NCBI GenBank assembly: GCA_044223665.1
Contig: JBGALT010000014.1
Coordinates: 1-64,000 of the forward strand
From: JBBSAT01 sp044223665
GTDB taxonomy: Bacteria > Myxococcota_A > Polyangia > Polyangiales > Sandaracinaceae
Direction of reading: 5' to 3'
DNA length: 64,000 nucleotides
Translations under genes and position numbers: made by a program
The notes under the pieces: model-generated
Database searches by the model: none
What the model was told of the DNA's origin: nothing
What the model saw: only the letters and a program-made list of their open reading frames with translations
In this document: in pieces, positions 26,760 to 35,268 of the stretch
Position numbering within the stretch: the stretch's first letter is position 1
Layout of the letters: each line of letters starts with the position of its first letter

Positions 26760-27530
26760 TCACGGCGGCGAGGGTCGTCCATCGAGCGCCGTGCGCTCGA
26801 GCGGGACGCCCGGACGCCAGCACGCGCGAAACGTGCGCTCGCGCGCGAGGGCGCGATAGTCGGCCGAGAGCTCGATGGCGTCGCGCGTCGCCTCGTCGAG
26901 CTCCGAGAGCGGCGTGTCGTCGGAACGCCGTACTTCGATGGCCTGCTCGAACACGAACGAGCCGTCGCTCTGCCAGCCGATCACCCGCGAGCCGGGCCAG
27001 CGACCGAGCTCGCGGTACGGCAGGCGCATCGGCGTGGCGAAGTCGAAGAGCACGATCTCGTACGGGCCAGCCCAGATGCAGCCGTCGACGAAGAGGCACG
27101 GGGCCTCTCCCGACCGAGCCGCGGATCCGGGAGAAGGATAGTGCGCGGCCCAGCAGAAGCCCCCGCCCTGCTCGGCGGCTGGGTCGACGTGGTCGACGCG
27201 CGCGCCGGTGTCGAGCTCTACGACGGTCTGTCCCTGATAGTCCTCGCCGCAGACGAGGTAGTCGTGCCCGCTCGGGTGTCCTTCGCACCACGAGAAGGGG
27301 AAGGCGCCGAAGTTCCGCTCCACGACGGCGATGGGCTCGGCGCCCGATCCGCGGAAGACGCGGCCGCGTGAGAAGGGCGTTCGGGTCGACCCGAGCGAGA
27401 GGCGCGTGACCTCGAGGCGATGGCGGCCGGACGGCGAGTGGTGGCTCGTCTGCTCGACCGGCGTCGCCGACGCGCATCGCGCTGCGACCTCGCGACGCTT
27501 CCGTGCATACCAGTCCGGGAGCTCGCTCAC
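26760..27530 (-). CDS. Hypothetical protein coupled to lipoprotein adenosine deaminase
   Basis: A 256-residue protein starting at GTG that overlaps the adenosine deaminase stop by 4 bases (GTGA). No signal peptide. It contains six Cys, among them GHDYLVCGEDYQG, GGGFCWAAHYPS and PCLFVDGCIWAGP, and beta-rich segments resembling display or propeller-like repeats (e.g. VIGWQSDGSFVFEQA). I do not recognise the family. Tight coupling suggests a role with the deaminase, but that gene product is predicted extracytoplasmic while this one appears cytoplasmic, which is puzzling. Confidence 0.72.
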   Translation of the reverse strand: MSELPDWYARKRREVAARCASATPVEQTSHHSPSGRHRLEVTRLSLGSTRTPFSRGRVFRGSGAEPIAVVERNFGAFPFSWCEGHPSGHDYLVCGEDYQGQTVVELDTGARVDHVDPAAEQGGGFCWAAHYPSPGSAARSGEAPCLFVDGCIWAGPYEIVLFDFATPMRLPYRELGRWPGSRVIGWQSDGSFVFEQAIEVRRSDDTPLSELDEATRDAIELSADYRALARERTFRACWRPGVPLERTALDGRPSPP

Positions 27531-29191
27531 TGGGCTCGCTCGAAGGCCCGGAAGCGCCGCTCGAGCTCCCACTGCATGCGCGCCCGCTCGCTCGCGTCGA
27601 GCAGAGACTGACACGTCGCGCTCGGCGGGTCGGCGAGCGGCGTGCAGGCGCTGGCCATCGTGCCCGCCGCGACGTCCTCCCAGAGGCTCGCGCCCGGAAG
27701 GAACGAGTGCTCGAGGCTCTCGCGCGCGAGCGTCTTGAGCTGACGGTAGTCGAGCCCCTGGTCGGTGACGGCGCGCGCGTACTCGCCCGCCATGCTCGAG
27801 CGCGAGACGCCCTGATCGTCGGTCGCGAGCGCCACCGGCACGCCGTGATCGAGATAGGTCATGAGGGGATGGGTGGCTCCGGCCACCTCGAGGATCTGGG
27901 CGTTGCTGCTCAGGCAGACCTCGACGAGGACGTGTCGGTCGCGCATCTCGTCGAGCAAGCCGAGCGAGTCCGTCTCCGAGAGCACGTCGATCCCGTGCCC
28001 GATGCGCTCGGCGTGGCCGGTCTCGATGGCGGCGCGGATGTGGAACGTGTTGGCCGTGCTGCCGCTGGGCAGGAACGCGGGGGTGAGCTCGCCCGCGTGC
28101 AGCGTGATGCGCAGCGGGCTGCGGCCCGACACCACGTAATGGGTGTAGAGGAAGTCGAGCATCGCCATGTGCAGGTCGTAGTTGGAGATCGCGCGCGAGT
28201 CGTCCTCGGGCGAGCTGAGGTTCACGCCGACCAGCGCGCCGGTGCGCGAGGCGATCTCGAAGGCGCTCACGAGCTGTCCGAAGATCTGATCGTTCGCGCC
28301 CGTTCGCGAGACCTGCGCCACGAAGCGCACCTCGACGTCGCACGCCGCGGGCGGCGAGTCGCCGCTGCAATCGAGCATCGTGCGCCACGTGCGCGAGGCG
28401 GAGTCGACGGTCCCGACGTCGCTGGTGACGGCCGTCGCGAAGCCGCCGTTGGCCGTGAGCATCGTGTAGAAGCTCGACAGATCGGTGGGGGTGAGCGTGC
28501 CCGACCAGATCGAGGCCGCGAGGCTTCCGACGTCGGTGCCCACGTTGAACATCGTCTCGACGTAGAGCTGGTTCTCGTCGGCCGCGCGGGCGGCCACGTC
28601 GGCGATGTCCTCGTTCCGGTGCGCGCCGGCGATCGCGCCGAACTTCCCGAAGGTGGCGAAGAAGTGATCGTGGCCGGTCTCGGCGCCGCCGGGCACGAAG
28701 TTGCGCATCGACCAGGCGTCGATGATCTGCTCGTAGAACGGTCCCGACGTCGGCGCCGGCTGGGTGCTGGCCGAGCACGAGCTCGGGTACACGGCGGCGA
28801 ACGTGGTGGTGTTCACGCAGTCGCCGTCGGCGCTGCCCCAGGCGAGATAGGTCTCGGCGTAGACGGCGCCCGTGAGGTGGTTGTGCAGGTCGCCACCTTT
28901 CGGCACGTCGTGCAGGAACGCCGCGAGCGCGACGGGGTCGCCCGCGACCGCGTCGAGGCGATCGCTGGCGCGCATCTCCCACGCCGCGGCGCACTCGCTC
29001 AGCGTGCCGCACGCGCTGCCACCGTCGTCTCCGCCGGTGCCTGCATCGCCCGTGCTCCCCGCATCGCCGACCGCGCCGTCCCCCGGCGAGCCCGCGTCGC
29101 CGCCCGTCGTGGCGGGCGGGGTGTTGCAGGCGGGAATCAGGAAGGCGAGAGCGAACGAGGCCGAGGCGAAGCGAGCGCAGCGCATCGGCAT
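27527..29191 (-). CDS. Lipoprotein adenosine deaminase (secreted ADA/ADGF-like)
   Basis: A 554-residue enzyme of the metallo-dependent hydrolase superfamily. Zinc ligands are in GGDLHNHLTGA (HxH, about residues 100-103), the substrate/catalytic motif HAGEL near 367, ERIGHGIDV near 398, VCLSSN near 425 and ATDDQGVS near 454. It hydrolyses adenosine to inosine and ammonia. Unusually it has a lipoprotein signal (lipobox IPAC) and a Gly/Asp linker, so it should be tethered outside the cytoplasm, and at 554 residues it is longer than cytosolic ADA (about 340), like secreted ADGF/ADA2. A second ATG two codons in is possible. Confidence 0.92.
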   Translation of the reverse strand: MPMRCARFASASFALAFLIPACNTPPATTGGDAGSPGDGAVGDAGSTGDAGTGGDDGGSACGTLSECAAAWEMRASDRLDAVAGDPVALAAFLHDVPKGGDLHNHLTGAVYAETYLAWGSADGDCVNTTTFAAVYPSSCSASTQPAPTSGPFYEQIIDAWSMRNFVPGGAETGHDHFFATFGKFGAIAGAHRNEDIADVAARAADENQLYVETMFNVGTDVGSLAASIWSGTLTPTDLSSFYTMLTANGGFATAVTSDVGTVDSASRTWRTMLDCSGDSPPAACDVEVRFVAQVSRTGANDQIFGQLVSAFEIASRTGALVGVNLSSPEDDSRAISNYDLHMAMLDFLYTHYVVSGRSPLRITLHAGELTPAFLPSGSTANTFHIRAAIETGHAERIGHGIDVLSETDSLGLLDEMRDRHVLVEVCLSSNAQILEVAGATHPLMTYLDHGVPVALATDDQGVSRSSMAGEYARAVTDQGLDYRQLKTLARESLEHSFLPGASLWEDVAAGTMASACTPLADPPSATCQSLLDASERARMQWELERRFRAFERAQ

Positions 29192-29231
29192 TTGTACACC
29201 GAAAACAGCGATCGCATCACGGCCTCCGGGG

Positions 29232-29271
29232 TCACGGGGTCACGGCCTCACGGGGTCACGGCGTCACGGGG
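29232..29271. repeat. Five tandem 8 bp units next to a stop codon
   Basis: Five units of TCACGGNN follow each other at 29232, 29240, 29248, 29256 and 29264: three read TCACGGGG, one ends CC and one CG. The last unit contains the reverse complement of the TGA stop of the 932-residue protein gene. The array fills most of the 72 bases between that gene and the deaminase. Confidence 0.85.
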
Positions 29272-32062
29272 TGGGAGTGAGGCTCACGTCGAGCGCGAAG
29301 GTGCTGGCGTCGTACGAGCTGGGCGAGTCGACGAAGAGCGCGTAGCTCCCGGGATCGAGCGTGGTGTCGATCATCGGGCCGCCGCTCGCGGGTCGCACGC
29401 CACATGCGAGCTCGCTGTGCCAATCGCTGCACGAGCGCCGGACGTAGACGCCGCCGGAGAACGGCTGCGTCGCGGTCACGACCAGGCGCGAGCGCGCAGC
29501 GACGTCGATCCGGCGGATCGCCTCGGCGCCGCCCGCGGTGACGCACGTGCCGCGAAACAGGCGCGTGCCTCCGCGGAGCGTCCCCACCAGCGGCCCGTTC
29601 GTGACCGGCGCGATGCCGGCGCAGGCGGCGGTCAGGTCGGTCACCTCGAGCGTGAGGTCGCGGGGCGCGAGGTGCGCGCCCGTACCGTCGAGCACGACAT
29701 AGTAGGTGCCCGGGTCGAGATCGGTCTCGATCGCGGTGGCGCTGCAGCCGAGCTCGCTCGTCGCATCGCCGCAGCGGGTGAGCAGCGCGGCGACCATGCC
29801 GCCGCCCGCAGGCCACGTGAGGCGGACGTGAGAGGGCGTCCGGAGGTCGAGCCTGCGCACGACGTCGGGGCTTGCGGTGGTGCCACAGCTCACGCGGATG
29901 TCGTCGTGGGCGCGCAAGTTGTCGATGGTGGTGGTGCCGACGGCGAGCGGGGAAGGGGCCTCGCACGTCTCCGTGGCGGCATCGATCGCGGCGAGTGGCG
30001 CCGTCTCGCAGCGAAGCGTGAAGCTGCCGCGCGCGTCGGGCCCGTCGCCCTCCACCGTCACGGTGCTCGTGCCGGCCGGGACCACCGTGCCGACCGCAGC
30101 CTGGGCGGGGATCGCGCAGTCGAGCTCGCTCTCCGGGTCGGTGCAGTCGCTCCGGATCGAGACGACGCGCGCATCGCTCCCGCCGGTGACGGTGCAGCGC
30201 AGGCGAGACGGAGCGTCCGTCGTCACCGCGTAGCGGCGCTCCCGCCCGCCGACGCCGCCGCAGTGCGACTCGCTCTCGTCGGCTCCGCCCGCGAGGGTGC
30301 CAGTGGCGTCCTGGCCGATGGCGAGAGGCGTCGGCGCCGCGCACGACTGAGGAGCGGCCTCGGGGCTGCGCGAGGTCGCGATCAGATCGAAGCGCCCCGA
30401 GCCGCCGTCGGTCTCGTCGACGACGAGCGTGTACACACCCTCGTCGAGCACCTCGGTCAGTGGCTCGTCGTCGTGGCAGGCGATCTCGCTCGCCTCGTCC
30501 ACGCATCGGCTGCGGAGGTAGACCACCAGCGGACGGCCGTCGTCGGACAGCGCCTCGACCGCGACGCGCGAGCGCGCGGGAACGACCAGGCGATACGTCA
30601 CCTCGTTGCTCGCGGGCGGCTCGTCGTCGTCGTCGTACTCGCAGTCCATGCAGTCGTCGTACTCGTGGGCGTACTCGTACTCGCGGCTGCAGCTGCCCAT
30701 CTCGACGTCCATCGCGTCTCGCGTCGATCCGTGGACGACGCGCCCGATCGGCAGCGGCGTCGAGTCGGGGCAGTCACTGCTCGATCCGGCGCTCGACGGG
30801 GAGCGCCAGCCGAGGCCGAGGTCGCCACGGACGCGGGCGAGGGTCAGCGCATCCAGCTCGTCGCGCATCGCGGCGTAGAGCGGCGCGAGGGCGGCGGCGT
30901 CTCGCGCCTCGCCGATCGCCAGCAATGGCACCGTGGTCGGCCGGAGCGGCGCTTCTGCCGTCGCGGTCGGCACGCCCGGGAGCGTGCCGTCGGCGGCGCG
31001 CACGAGCACGCGTGTCGATGCGCGCATCGCGAGGCTCGGCACCTGCGTACCCGCGGCCGTCAGGTAGCGACGATCGGCGGCGAGCGTCGAGACGACGTCG
31101 AGCACGATGGCTGCCGTCGCGTCGTCGTCCTCGTCACGCGCGGGCTCCACCACGACGACGCCACCGAGGGCGGTCTCGAGATCGGCGGCGACGCCGGCCA
31201 CGAGCACCGACGCACGATCGGCGTCGTGCGTCGCGTCGAGCATCGCGGCGATCGTCGGTGCACCGGCGCCTCCAGGGGCCCGGAGCGAGAGGTCGGTCGA
31301 GGTCGGATCGAGCTCGTAGCGCACGCGCAGGAGCGCGCGCGCGGCACACGGATCGACGTCGCGTGCGCGCAGCATCCCGTCGCGCACGGCGCTCACGAGC
31401 GCGGGCGCGGGCCGTGCCGAAGTGGCCGCGCTCACGTAGCTCGCGACGGCGCCGTCGATGCGCTGCCGCAGCGCTTGCTCCGCGCGCGTGCCGGCGCGCG
31501 AGCCGTGGAGGCTCACGCGCGTCGCGCAGAGCTCGGCCCAGGCGCCCGTCGCGATCGCCGTCTCGACGTGCGCCAGCCGCTCGTTGTCGATCGCGAGCGG
31601 CTGGTGCGCGGTGATGGGCGTCACGAGGCGCGCGAGGGGGCCCGAGACCAGGCCCGCCTGGGTCGCGTCGGCCCACGCCACGTAGCGTGCCCAGTCCTGC
31701 TCGGTCTCGGCACGGTTCGCCTGGGCCCAGAGCGCACTCTCGTCGCGCTCGACCGACGACGCCTCGAAGCTCACTGCCAGTGCCGCGATCGCGACGAGCG
31801 CGGCGATGCCCACGCCGATCCAGCGCGCGCGCGCGCGCCTCGTCGCCTCGGGGGTCGTCGCGATCGGCGCGGCCGTCACCATCGACTCCGGTGCGGCGGG
31901 CGGCGCCTCGCTCGGCGGCGGCGTGACCGAGGCGACGCTGGGCGCCGCTCCTGCGCTCGGTGCGTCGGCCGCCCCGCTCCGGGGCTCGCTCTGCGTGGGC
32001 GGCTCGGCGCCCGTCTGGGCGTGGGAATCGTGAGAGTCGTCGCGATCGGTCGGAGAAGACAT
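29264..32062 (-). CDS. Single-pass membrane protein with repeated PPC-like beta domains
   Basis: A 932-residue protein. The first 55 residues are Ser/Asp/Pro-rich and cytoplasmic-like; a single transmembrane helix (IGVGIAALVAIAALAVSF) lies near residues 60-80. From about residue 420 there are several repeats of roughly 115 residues, each opening C..P.PLAIG (CPDSTPLPIGRVV, CAAPTPLAIGQDA, CEAPSPLAVGTTT) and ending with a Cys pair around RSDCTDPESELDC, similar to bacterial pre-peptidase C-terminal beta-sandwiches. The final repeat ends YALFVDSPSS. Start chosen at MSSPTD; an in-frame start 22 codons upstream is less likely. Probably an envelope-exposed binding protein; function unknown. Confidence 0.83.
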   Translation of the reverse strand: MSSPTDRDDSHDSHAQTGAEPPTQSEPRSGAADAPSAGAAPSVASVTPPPSEAPPAAPESMVTAAPIATTPEATRRARARWIGVGIAALVAIAALAVSFEASSVERDESALWAQANRAETEQDWARYVAWADATQAGLVSGPLARLVTPITAHQPLAIDNERLAHVETAIATGAWAELCATRVSLHGSRAGTRAEQALRQRIDGAVASYVSAATSARPAPALVSAVRDGMLRARDVDPCAARALLRVRYELDPTSTDLSLRAPGGAGAPTIAAMLDATHDADRASVLVAGVAADLETALGGVVVVEPARDEDDDATAAIVLDVVSTLAADRRYLTAAGTQVPSLAMRASTRVLVRAADGTLPGVPTATAEAPLRPTTVPLLAIGEARDAAALAPLYAAMRDELDALTLARVRGDLGLGWRSPSSAGSSSDCPDSTPLPIGRVVHGSTRDAMDVEMGSCSREYEYAHEYDDCMDCEYDDDDEPPASNEVTYRLVVPARSRVAVEALSDDGRPLVVYLRSRCVDEASEIACHDDEPLTEVLDEGVYTLVVDETDGGSGRFDLIATSRSPEAAPQSCAAPTPLAIGQDATGTLAGGADESESHCGGVGGRERRYAVTTDAPSRLRCTVTGGSDARVVSIRSDCTDPESELDCAIPAQAAVGTVVPAGTSTVTVEGDGPDARGSFTLRCETAPLAAIDAATETCEAPSPLAVGTTTIDNLRAHDDIRVSCGTTASPDVVRRLDLRTPSHVRLTWPAGGGMVAALLTRCGDATSELGCSATAIETDLDPGTYYVVLDGTGAHLAPRDLTLEVTDLTAACAGIAPVTNGPLVGTLRGGTRLFRGTCVTAGGAEAIRRIDVAARSRLVVTATQPFSGGVYVRRSCSDWHSELACGVRPASGGPMIDTTLDPGSYALFVDSPSSYDASTFALDVSLTPTP

Positions 32063-32197
32063 GGCGCTCCGTGGTGCACGCCCTGCGCCCGGCGAAAAAA
32101 GCCCGGTTTCGGCGGGTCGCCGAGGCACGTCGTGTCGCCCTCCCCACGATCACGCGCCAGCCCGGACACGCGGCTGCGATGGCGATCGGAGCCTCGA

Positions 32198-32548
32198 ATG
32201 AAGTACGCTGCACGGACGATGCGGCTCGGATCCCTCGCTCTGTTCGCCCTCGCGCTCGGCCTCGTCCCGGCCTGTAGCTCCGCGCCTGCGTGCGTGATCG
32301 ATACCGACTGTCCGCTCGGCCAGTACTGCACGAACCCGCCCGGCGGCGGCGGCGGCGTCTGTGAGACGGTGGGCTCGGGTGGCCAGCACGACACGGGCCC
32401 GCGCGTCGACGCCGGCACGGTCGACGGCGGCGCGCGCGACACGGGACCGCGCAGCGATACGGGCGCGACGCCGGACACGGGTGCCGGCCGCGACACGGGC
32501 GCATCGGGCGACGACGCGGCGACCGGTGACGACGCCGGCCGCACCTGA
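32198..32548 (+). CDS. Short Cys- and Asp-Thr-Gly-rich lipoprotein
   Basis: A 116-residue protein with lipoprotein signal (RLGSLALFALALGLVPAC, lipobox VPAC), a small Cys module (CVIDTDCPLGQYC) and then an Asp/Thr/Gly-rich tail (VDAGTVDGGARDTGPRSD) to the very end. The tail resembles the linkers that precede folded domains in neighbouring lipoproteins, but no domain follows it; the gene could be a truncated relative. Start chosen from a GGAG seven bases upstream; an ATG seven codons later is possible. Divergent from the 932-residue protein gene (135 bases). Confidence 0.75.
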   Translation: MKYAARTMRLGSLALFALALGLVPACSSAPACVIDTDCPLGQYCTNPPGGGGGVCETVGSGGQHDTGPRVDAGTVDGGARDTGPRSDTGATPDTGAGRDTGASGDDAATGDDAGRT

Positions 32549-32611
32549 TCGCGATCGACCGCGCGCTCCGGTCGGCTCCGGATCGCAGCCGCCTCGGCCA
32601 GCGGGTCGTCG

Positions 32612-33388
32612 TCAGTCGATGCCGAGCACGGCGCGCATGTCGTAGCGGCCCGGCGCGCCCGGGCTGCGGGCCCAGCGGGCCGCGCGCAGGGCGCCGCGAG
32701 CGAAGAGGCCGCGATCGTGGGCGCGATGGACGAGCTCGACGCGCTCGGAGGGGCCGGCGAGCATCAACGTGTGCTCGCCGACGACGTCGCCAGCGCGCAC
32801 CGCGTGGATCCCGATCTCGCTCTTCTTCCGCGCGCCGACCAGGCCCGAGCGACCGTGCGTGAAGCCGCTCGCGTCGAGCGCCTTGCCCTCCGCGACCGCC
32901 TCGGCGAGCCGCAGCGCGGTGCCGCTCGGAGCATCGACCTTCCGGCCGTGGTGGACCTCGACGATCTCGGCGTCGAAGTCCTCGCCGAGCAGCCGCGCCG
33001 CCTCCCGCGCGAGATGGAAGAGGACGGTCACGCCGACGCTGGTGTTCGGAGCCAGGACCACGCGCTGCTCGCGGGCGAGCGCGTCGAGGGCCGCGATCGC
33101 GTCCTCGCCCAGGCCGGTCGTGCCGACGACGAGGGGCTTGCGGTGCCGTGCGCACGCTTCCGCCACGCCGCGCGTCGCGTCGCGGTGGCTGAAGTCGATC
33201 ACCACGTCGGCGGCCGCGATCGCGTCGAGGTCGCTGCCGACGATCGTCCCTTCGACCTCGCCGGCCCCGCCGCGATCGATGGCGACGGCGAGCTCGGCAT
33301 CGCCGGCCTCGATCGCGGCGCGCGCGATGGCGCGGCCCATGCGCCCGGCGGCGCCGTGCATGGCGATACGCAACCGGCCCGTGCTCAC
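32612..33388 (-). CDS. dapB: 4-hydroxy-tetrahydrodipicolinate reductase
   Basis: A 258-residue DapB. The NAD(P)H-binding GxxGxMG is in MHGAAGRMGRA at the N-terminus, and the family signature VEVHHGRKVDAPSGTA with the catalytic His pair and Lys lies near residues 145-160. It reduces the DapA product to tetrahydrodipicolinate in lysine and meso-diaminopimelate synthesis, hence peptidoglycan. It starts at GTG overlapping the dapA stop by 4 bases, so the two are translationally coupled. Length is normal. Confidence 0.97.
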   Translation of the reverse strand: MSTGRLRIAMHGAAGRMGRAIARAAIEAGDAELAVAIDRGGAGEVEGTIVGSDLDAIAAADVVIDFSHRDATRGVAEACARHRKPLVVGTTGLGEDAIAALDALAREQRVVLAPNTSVGVTVLFHLAREAARLLGEDFDAEIVEVHHGRKVDAPSGTALRLAEAVAEGKALDASGFTHGRSGLVGARKKSEIGIHAVRAGDVVGEHTLMLAGPSERVELVHRAHDRGLFARGALRAARWARSPGAPGRYDMRAVLGID

Positions 33389-34260
33389 GAGAAGCCCGCT
33401 GCCGTCAGCGCGGCCTCGACCTTGCGCATGCTCGCGTCGGCCGGCCACACGAGCGGGAGTCGGATCTCGCGCGCGATGTGGCCGCGGGCGGCGATCGCCG
33501 CCTTCACCGGCCCGGGGTTGGCCTCGACGAACATCGACTCGTGGACCGCCAAGAGGCGCAGGTGGAGCTTCTGTGCCTCGACGACGCTGCCGGCGTTCCA
33601 CAGGCGCACGACGTCGCTCGTCGCCTTGGGCAAGAGGTTCGCCGTCACGCTGATCACGCCGGTGCCACCCACCGAAAGCACGGGGAGCGTCAGCGCGTCG
33701 TCGCCCGAGAGCACCGAGAAACGATCCCCGCACTTGGCGACGATCTGCGCGCTCCGCATCACGTTCCCGGTCGCCTCCTTGATGGCGACGATCTCCTTCA
33801 CGTCGGCGAGCTTCTCCAGCGTCTCGAGCGCGAGGTCGACCCCGGTGCGACCAGGGATGTTGTAGAGGATGCTCGGCATCGGGACCTCGGCGAGCACGTG
33901 CCGGAAGTGCGCCTCGAGCCCCGCCTGGGTCGGCCGGTTGTAATAGGGACAGACGAGCAGCAAGCCGTCGGCGCCCGCCTTCTTGCACAGCTCGGCGAGC
34001 TCGATCGTGTGCTTGGTCGAGACGGTGCCCGCGCCCGCGTACACCGGCACGCGGCGCTTGGCCTCCTCGACGACGATGCGGACCACGCGCTCGTGCTCGC
34101 GCTCGTCGAGCGTCACGCTCTCGCCCGTCGTCCCGCAGGGGACCAGACCCTCGCAGCCGCCCACGATGACGCGCTCCACGAGCGCGCGGAGCGCCTCCTC
34201 GTCCACCTCCCCGTTCCGGAACGGGGTGATCAGCGCCGGCATGGTTCCCGAGATCCGCAT
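33385..34260 (-). CDS. dapA: 4-hydroxy-tetrahydrodipicolinate synthase
   Basis: A 291-residue DapA of the (beta/alpha)8 aldolase family. The Schiff-base lysine is K161 in IVAIKEATGN, the catalytic Tyr is Y133 in LYNIPGRT, and GTTGES (residues 43-48) is the pyruvate carboxylate site. It condenses pyruvate with aspartate semialdehyde, the first step committed to lysine/diaminopimelate. A strong GAGGAGGAAG ribosome binding site sits just before ATG. It is first of the dapA-dapB pair and divergent, by 102 bases, from a metallophosphoesterase gene. Confidence 0.97.
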   Translation of the reverse strand: MRISGTMPALITPFRNGEVDEEALRALVERVIVGGCEGLVPCGTTGESVTLDEREHERVVRIVVEEAKRRVPVYAGAGTVSTKHTIELAELCKKAGADGLLLVCPYYNRPTQAGLEAHFRHVLAEVPMPSILYNIPGRTGVDLALETLEKLADVKEIVAIKEATGNVMRSAQIVAKCGDRFSVLSGDDALTLPVLSVGGTGVISVTANLLPKATSDVVRLWNAGSVVEAQKLHLRLLAVHESMFVEANPGPVKAAIAARGHIAREIRLPLVWPADASMRKVEAALTAAGFS

Positions 34261-34362
34261 CGTCTTCCTCCTCGCCCGAAGCGTCGCGACGATAGCGTTG
34301 CAGACACCGGGGTGAAAGCCGGAACATCGGGCTCCGTGCCGGATCTTCCCGCCCATGGACGC

Positions 34363-35223
34363 ATGGTTCGCTTCGCCGTCGTCGGCGACGTGCACCTGGC
34401 GTTCGGCCCCGCCGACGTGGCGCGCCTCGACGCGGGTCGCTACGACGCGATCCTCTTCGTCGGCGATCTCGGCGGCTACGCGCAGCGAGGCGCGTTGCGC
34501 GTCGCACGCTACGTGCGCGAGCTGACGACGCGCGCGCTGGTGATTCCGGGCAACCACGACACCGTCGGCGCGCCCCAGCTCGTCGCCGAGCTCATGCAGA
34601 ACGACGCGGCCATCGCGCTGCTCGGCCGTGGCCAGCGCGAGCGCGTCGAGATGCTCCGCCAGCAGATCCTCCCGGCCGAGCTCGCGGGGTACTCGCTCCA
34701 CACGCTCGGCGATCTGACGATCGTCGCGGCGCGACCGCACAGCTTCGGCGGGCCCCGGCTCGCGTTCCGCCCCTACCTACAAGACGCGTTCGGGATCGCG
34801 TCGCTCGACGAGTCGGCCGCCCGCCTGCGCGCGCTGGTGGAGGCGACCGGCACCGAGCGGCTCGTGTTCTTCGCGCACAACGGCCCGACCGGGCTCGGTG
34901 AGCGGCGCGACGATCTCTGGGGCTGCGACTTCCGCCGGAGCGAGGGCGACTTCGGCGATCCCGATCTCGGGGAGGCGATCGCGCACGCGCGCGCCCGCAA
35001 CAAGCGCGTGGTCGCGGTGATCGCCGGCCACATGCACCACCAGCTGCGCGGTCGCGGCACGCGGCGCTGGATGATCGAGCGCGAGGGAACGCTCTTCGTG
35101 AACGCGGCCCGCGTGCCGCGCGTGTTCCGGGAGAGCGGCCGCGAGAAGCGGCACTTCGTGGAGGTCGTCGTCGAGGGCGATCACGCGAGCGCGCGCGAGG
35201 TGCTCTTCGAGCCGGGCGCGTGA
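34363..35223 (+). CDS. Calcineurin-like metallophosphoesterase
   Basis: A 286-residue metallophosphoesterase. The dimetal site motifs are all visible: GDVH (residues 8-11), FVGDLGG near 34, IPGNHD near 65, FFAHNGP near 167 and AGHMHHQ near 225. No signal peptide or membrane segment, so it is cytoplasmic. The family includes phosphodiesterases, nucleotidases and phosphatases; specific substrate cannot be told. It is followed by a strong hairpin and convergent with a kinase gene. Confidence 0.92.
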   Translation: MVRFAVVGDVHLAFGPADVARLDAGRYDAILFVGDLGGYAQRGALRVARYVRELTTRALVIPGNHDTVGAPQLVAELMQNDAAIALLGRGQRERVEMLRQQILPAELAGYSLHTLGDLTIVAARPHSFGGPRLAFRPYLQDAFGIASLDESAARLRALVEATGTERLVFFAHNGPTGLGERRDDLWGCDFRRSEGDFGDPDLGEAIAHARARNKRVVAVIAGHMHHQLRGRGTRRWMIEREGTLFVNAARVPRVFRESGREKRHFVEVVVEGDHASAREVLFEPGA

Positions 35224-35259
35224 GTCGCACGGCGGCGGCGCGGTCGGGCGCCGTGCGAC
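35224..35259. terminator. Bidirectional hairpin between convergent genes
   Basis: Perfect 11 bp arms GTCGCACGGCG and CGCCGTGCGAC surround a 14 base loop. It starts one base after the metallophosphoesterase stop and ends nine bases before the kinase stop on the other strand. Position between convergent genes suits a shared terminator, though no T-run follows on either side. Confidence 0.6.
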
Positions 35260-35268
35260 GCGCCGTGA

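Noticed and set aside
27503..32197. A 1565-residue plus-strand extension upstream of the small lipoprotein
   Set aside because: It is the antisense shadow of the deaminase and 932-residue genes; only the final 116 residues have a signal peptide and real composition.
32556..32574. CGACCG...CGGTCG hairpin between convergent genes
   Set aside because: A 6 bp stem is expected by chance at this GC content.
34261..34330. Sigma70-type promoter for dapA (TTTCAC-17-TATCGT)
   Set aside because: Too few matches to the -35 consensus to report as a feature.
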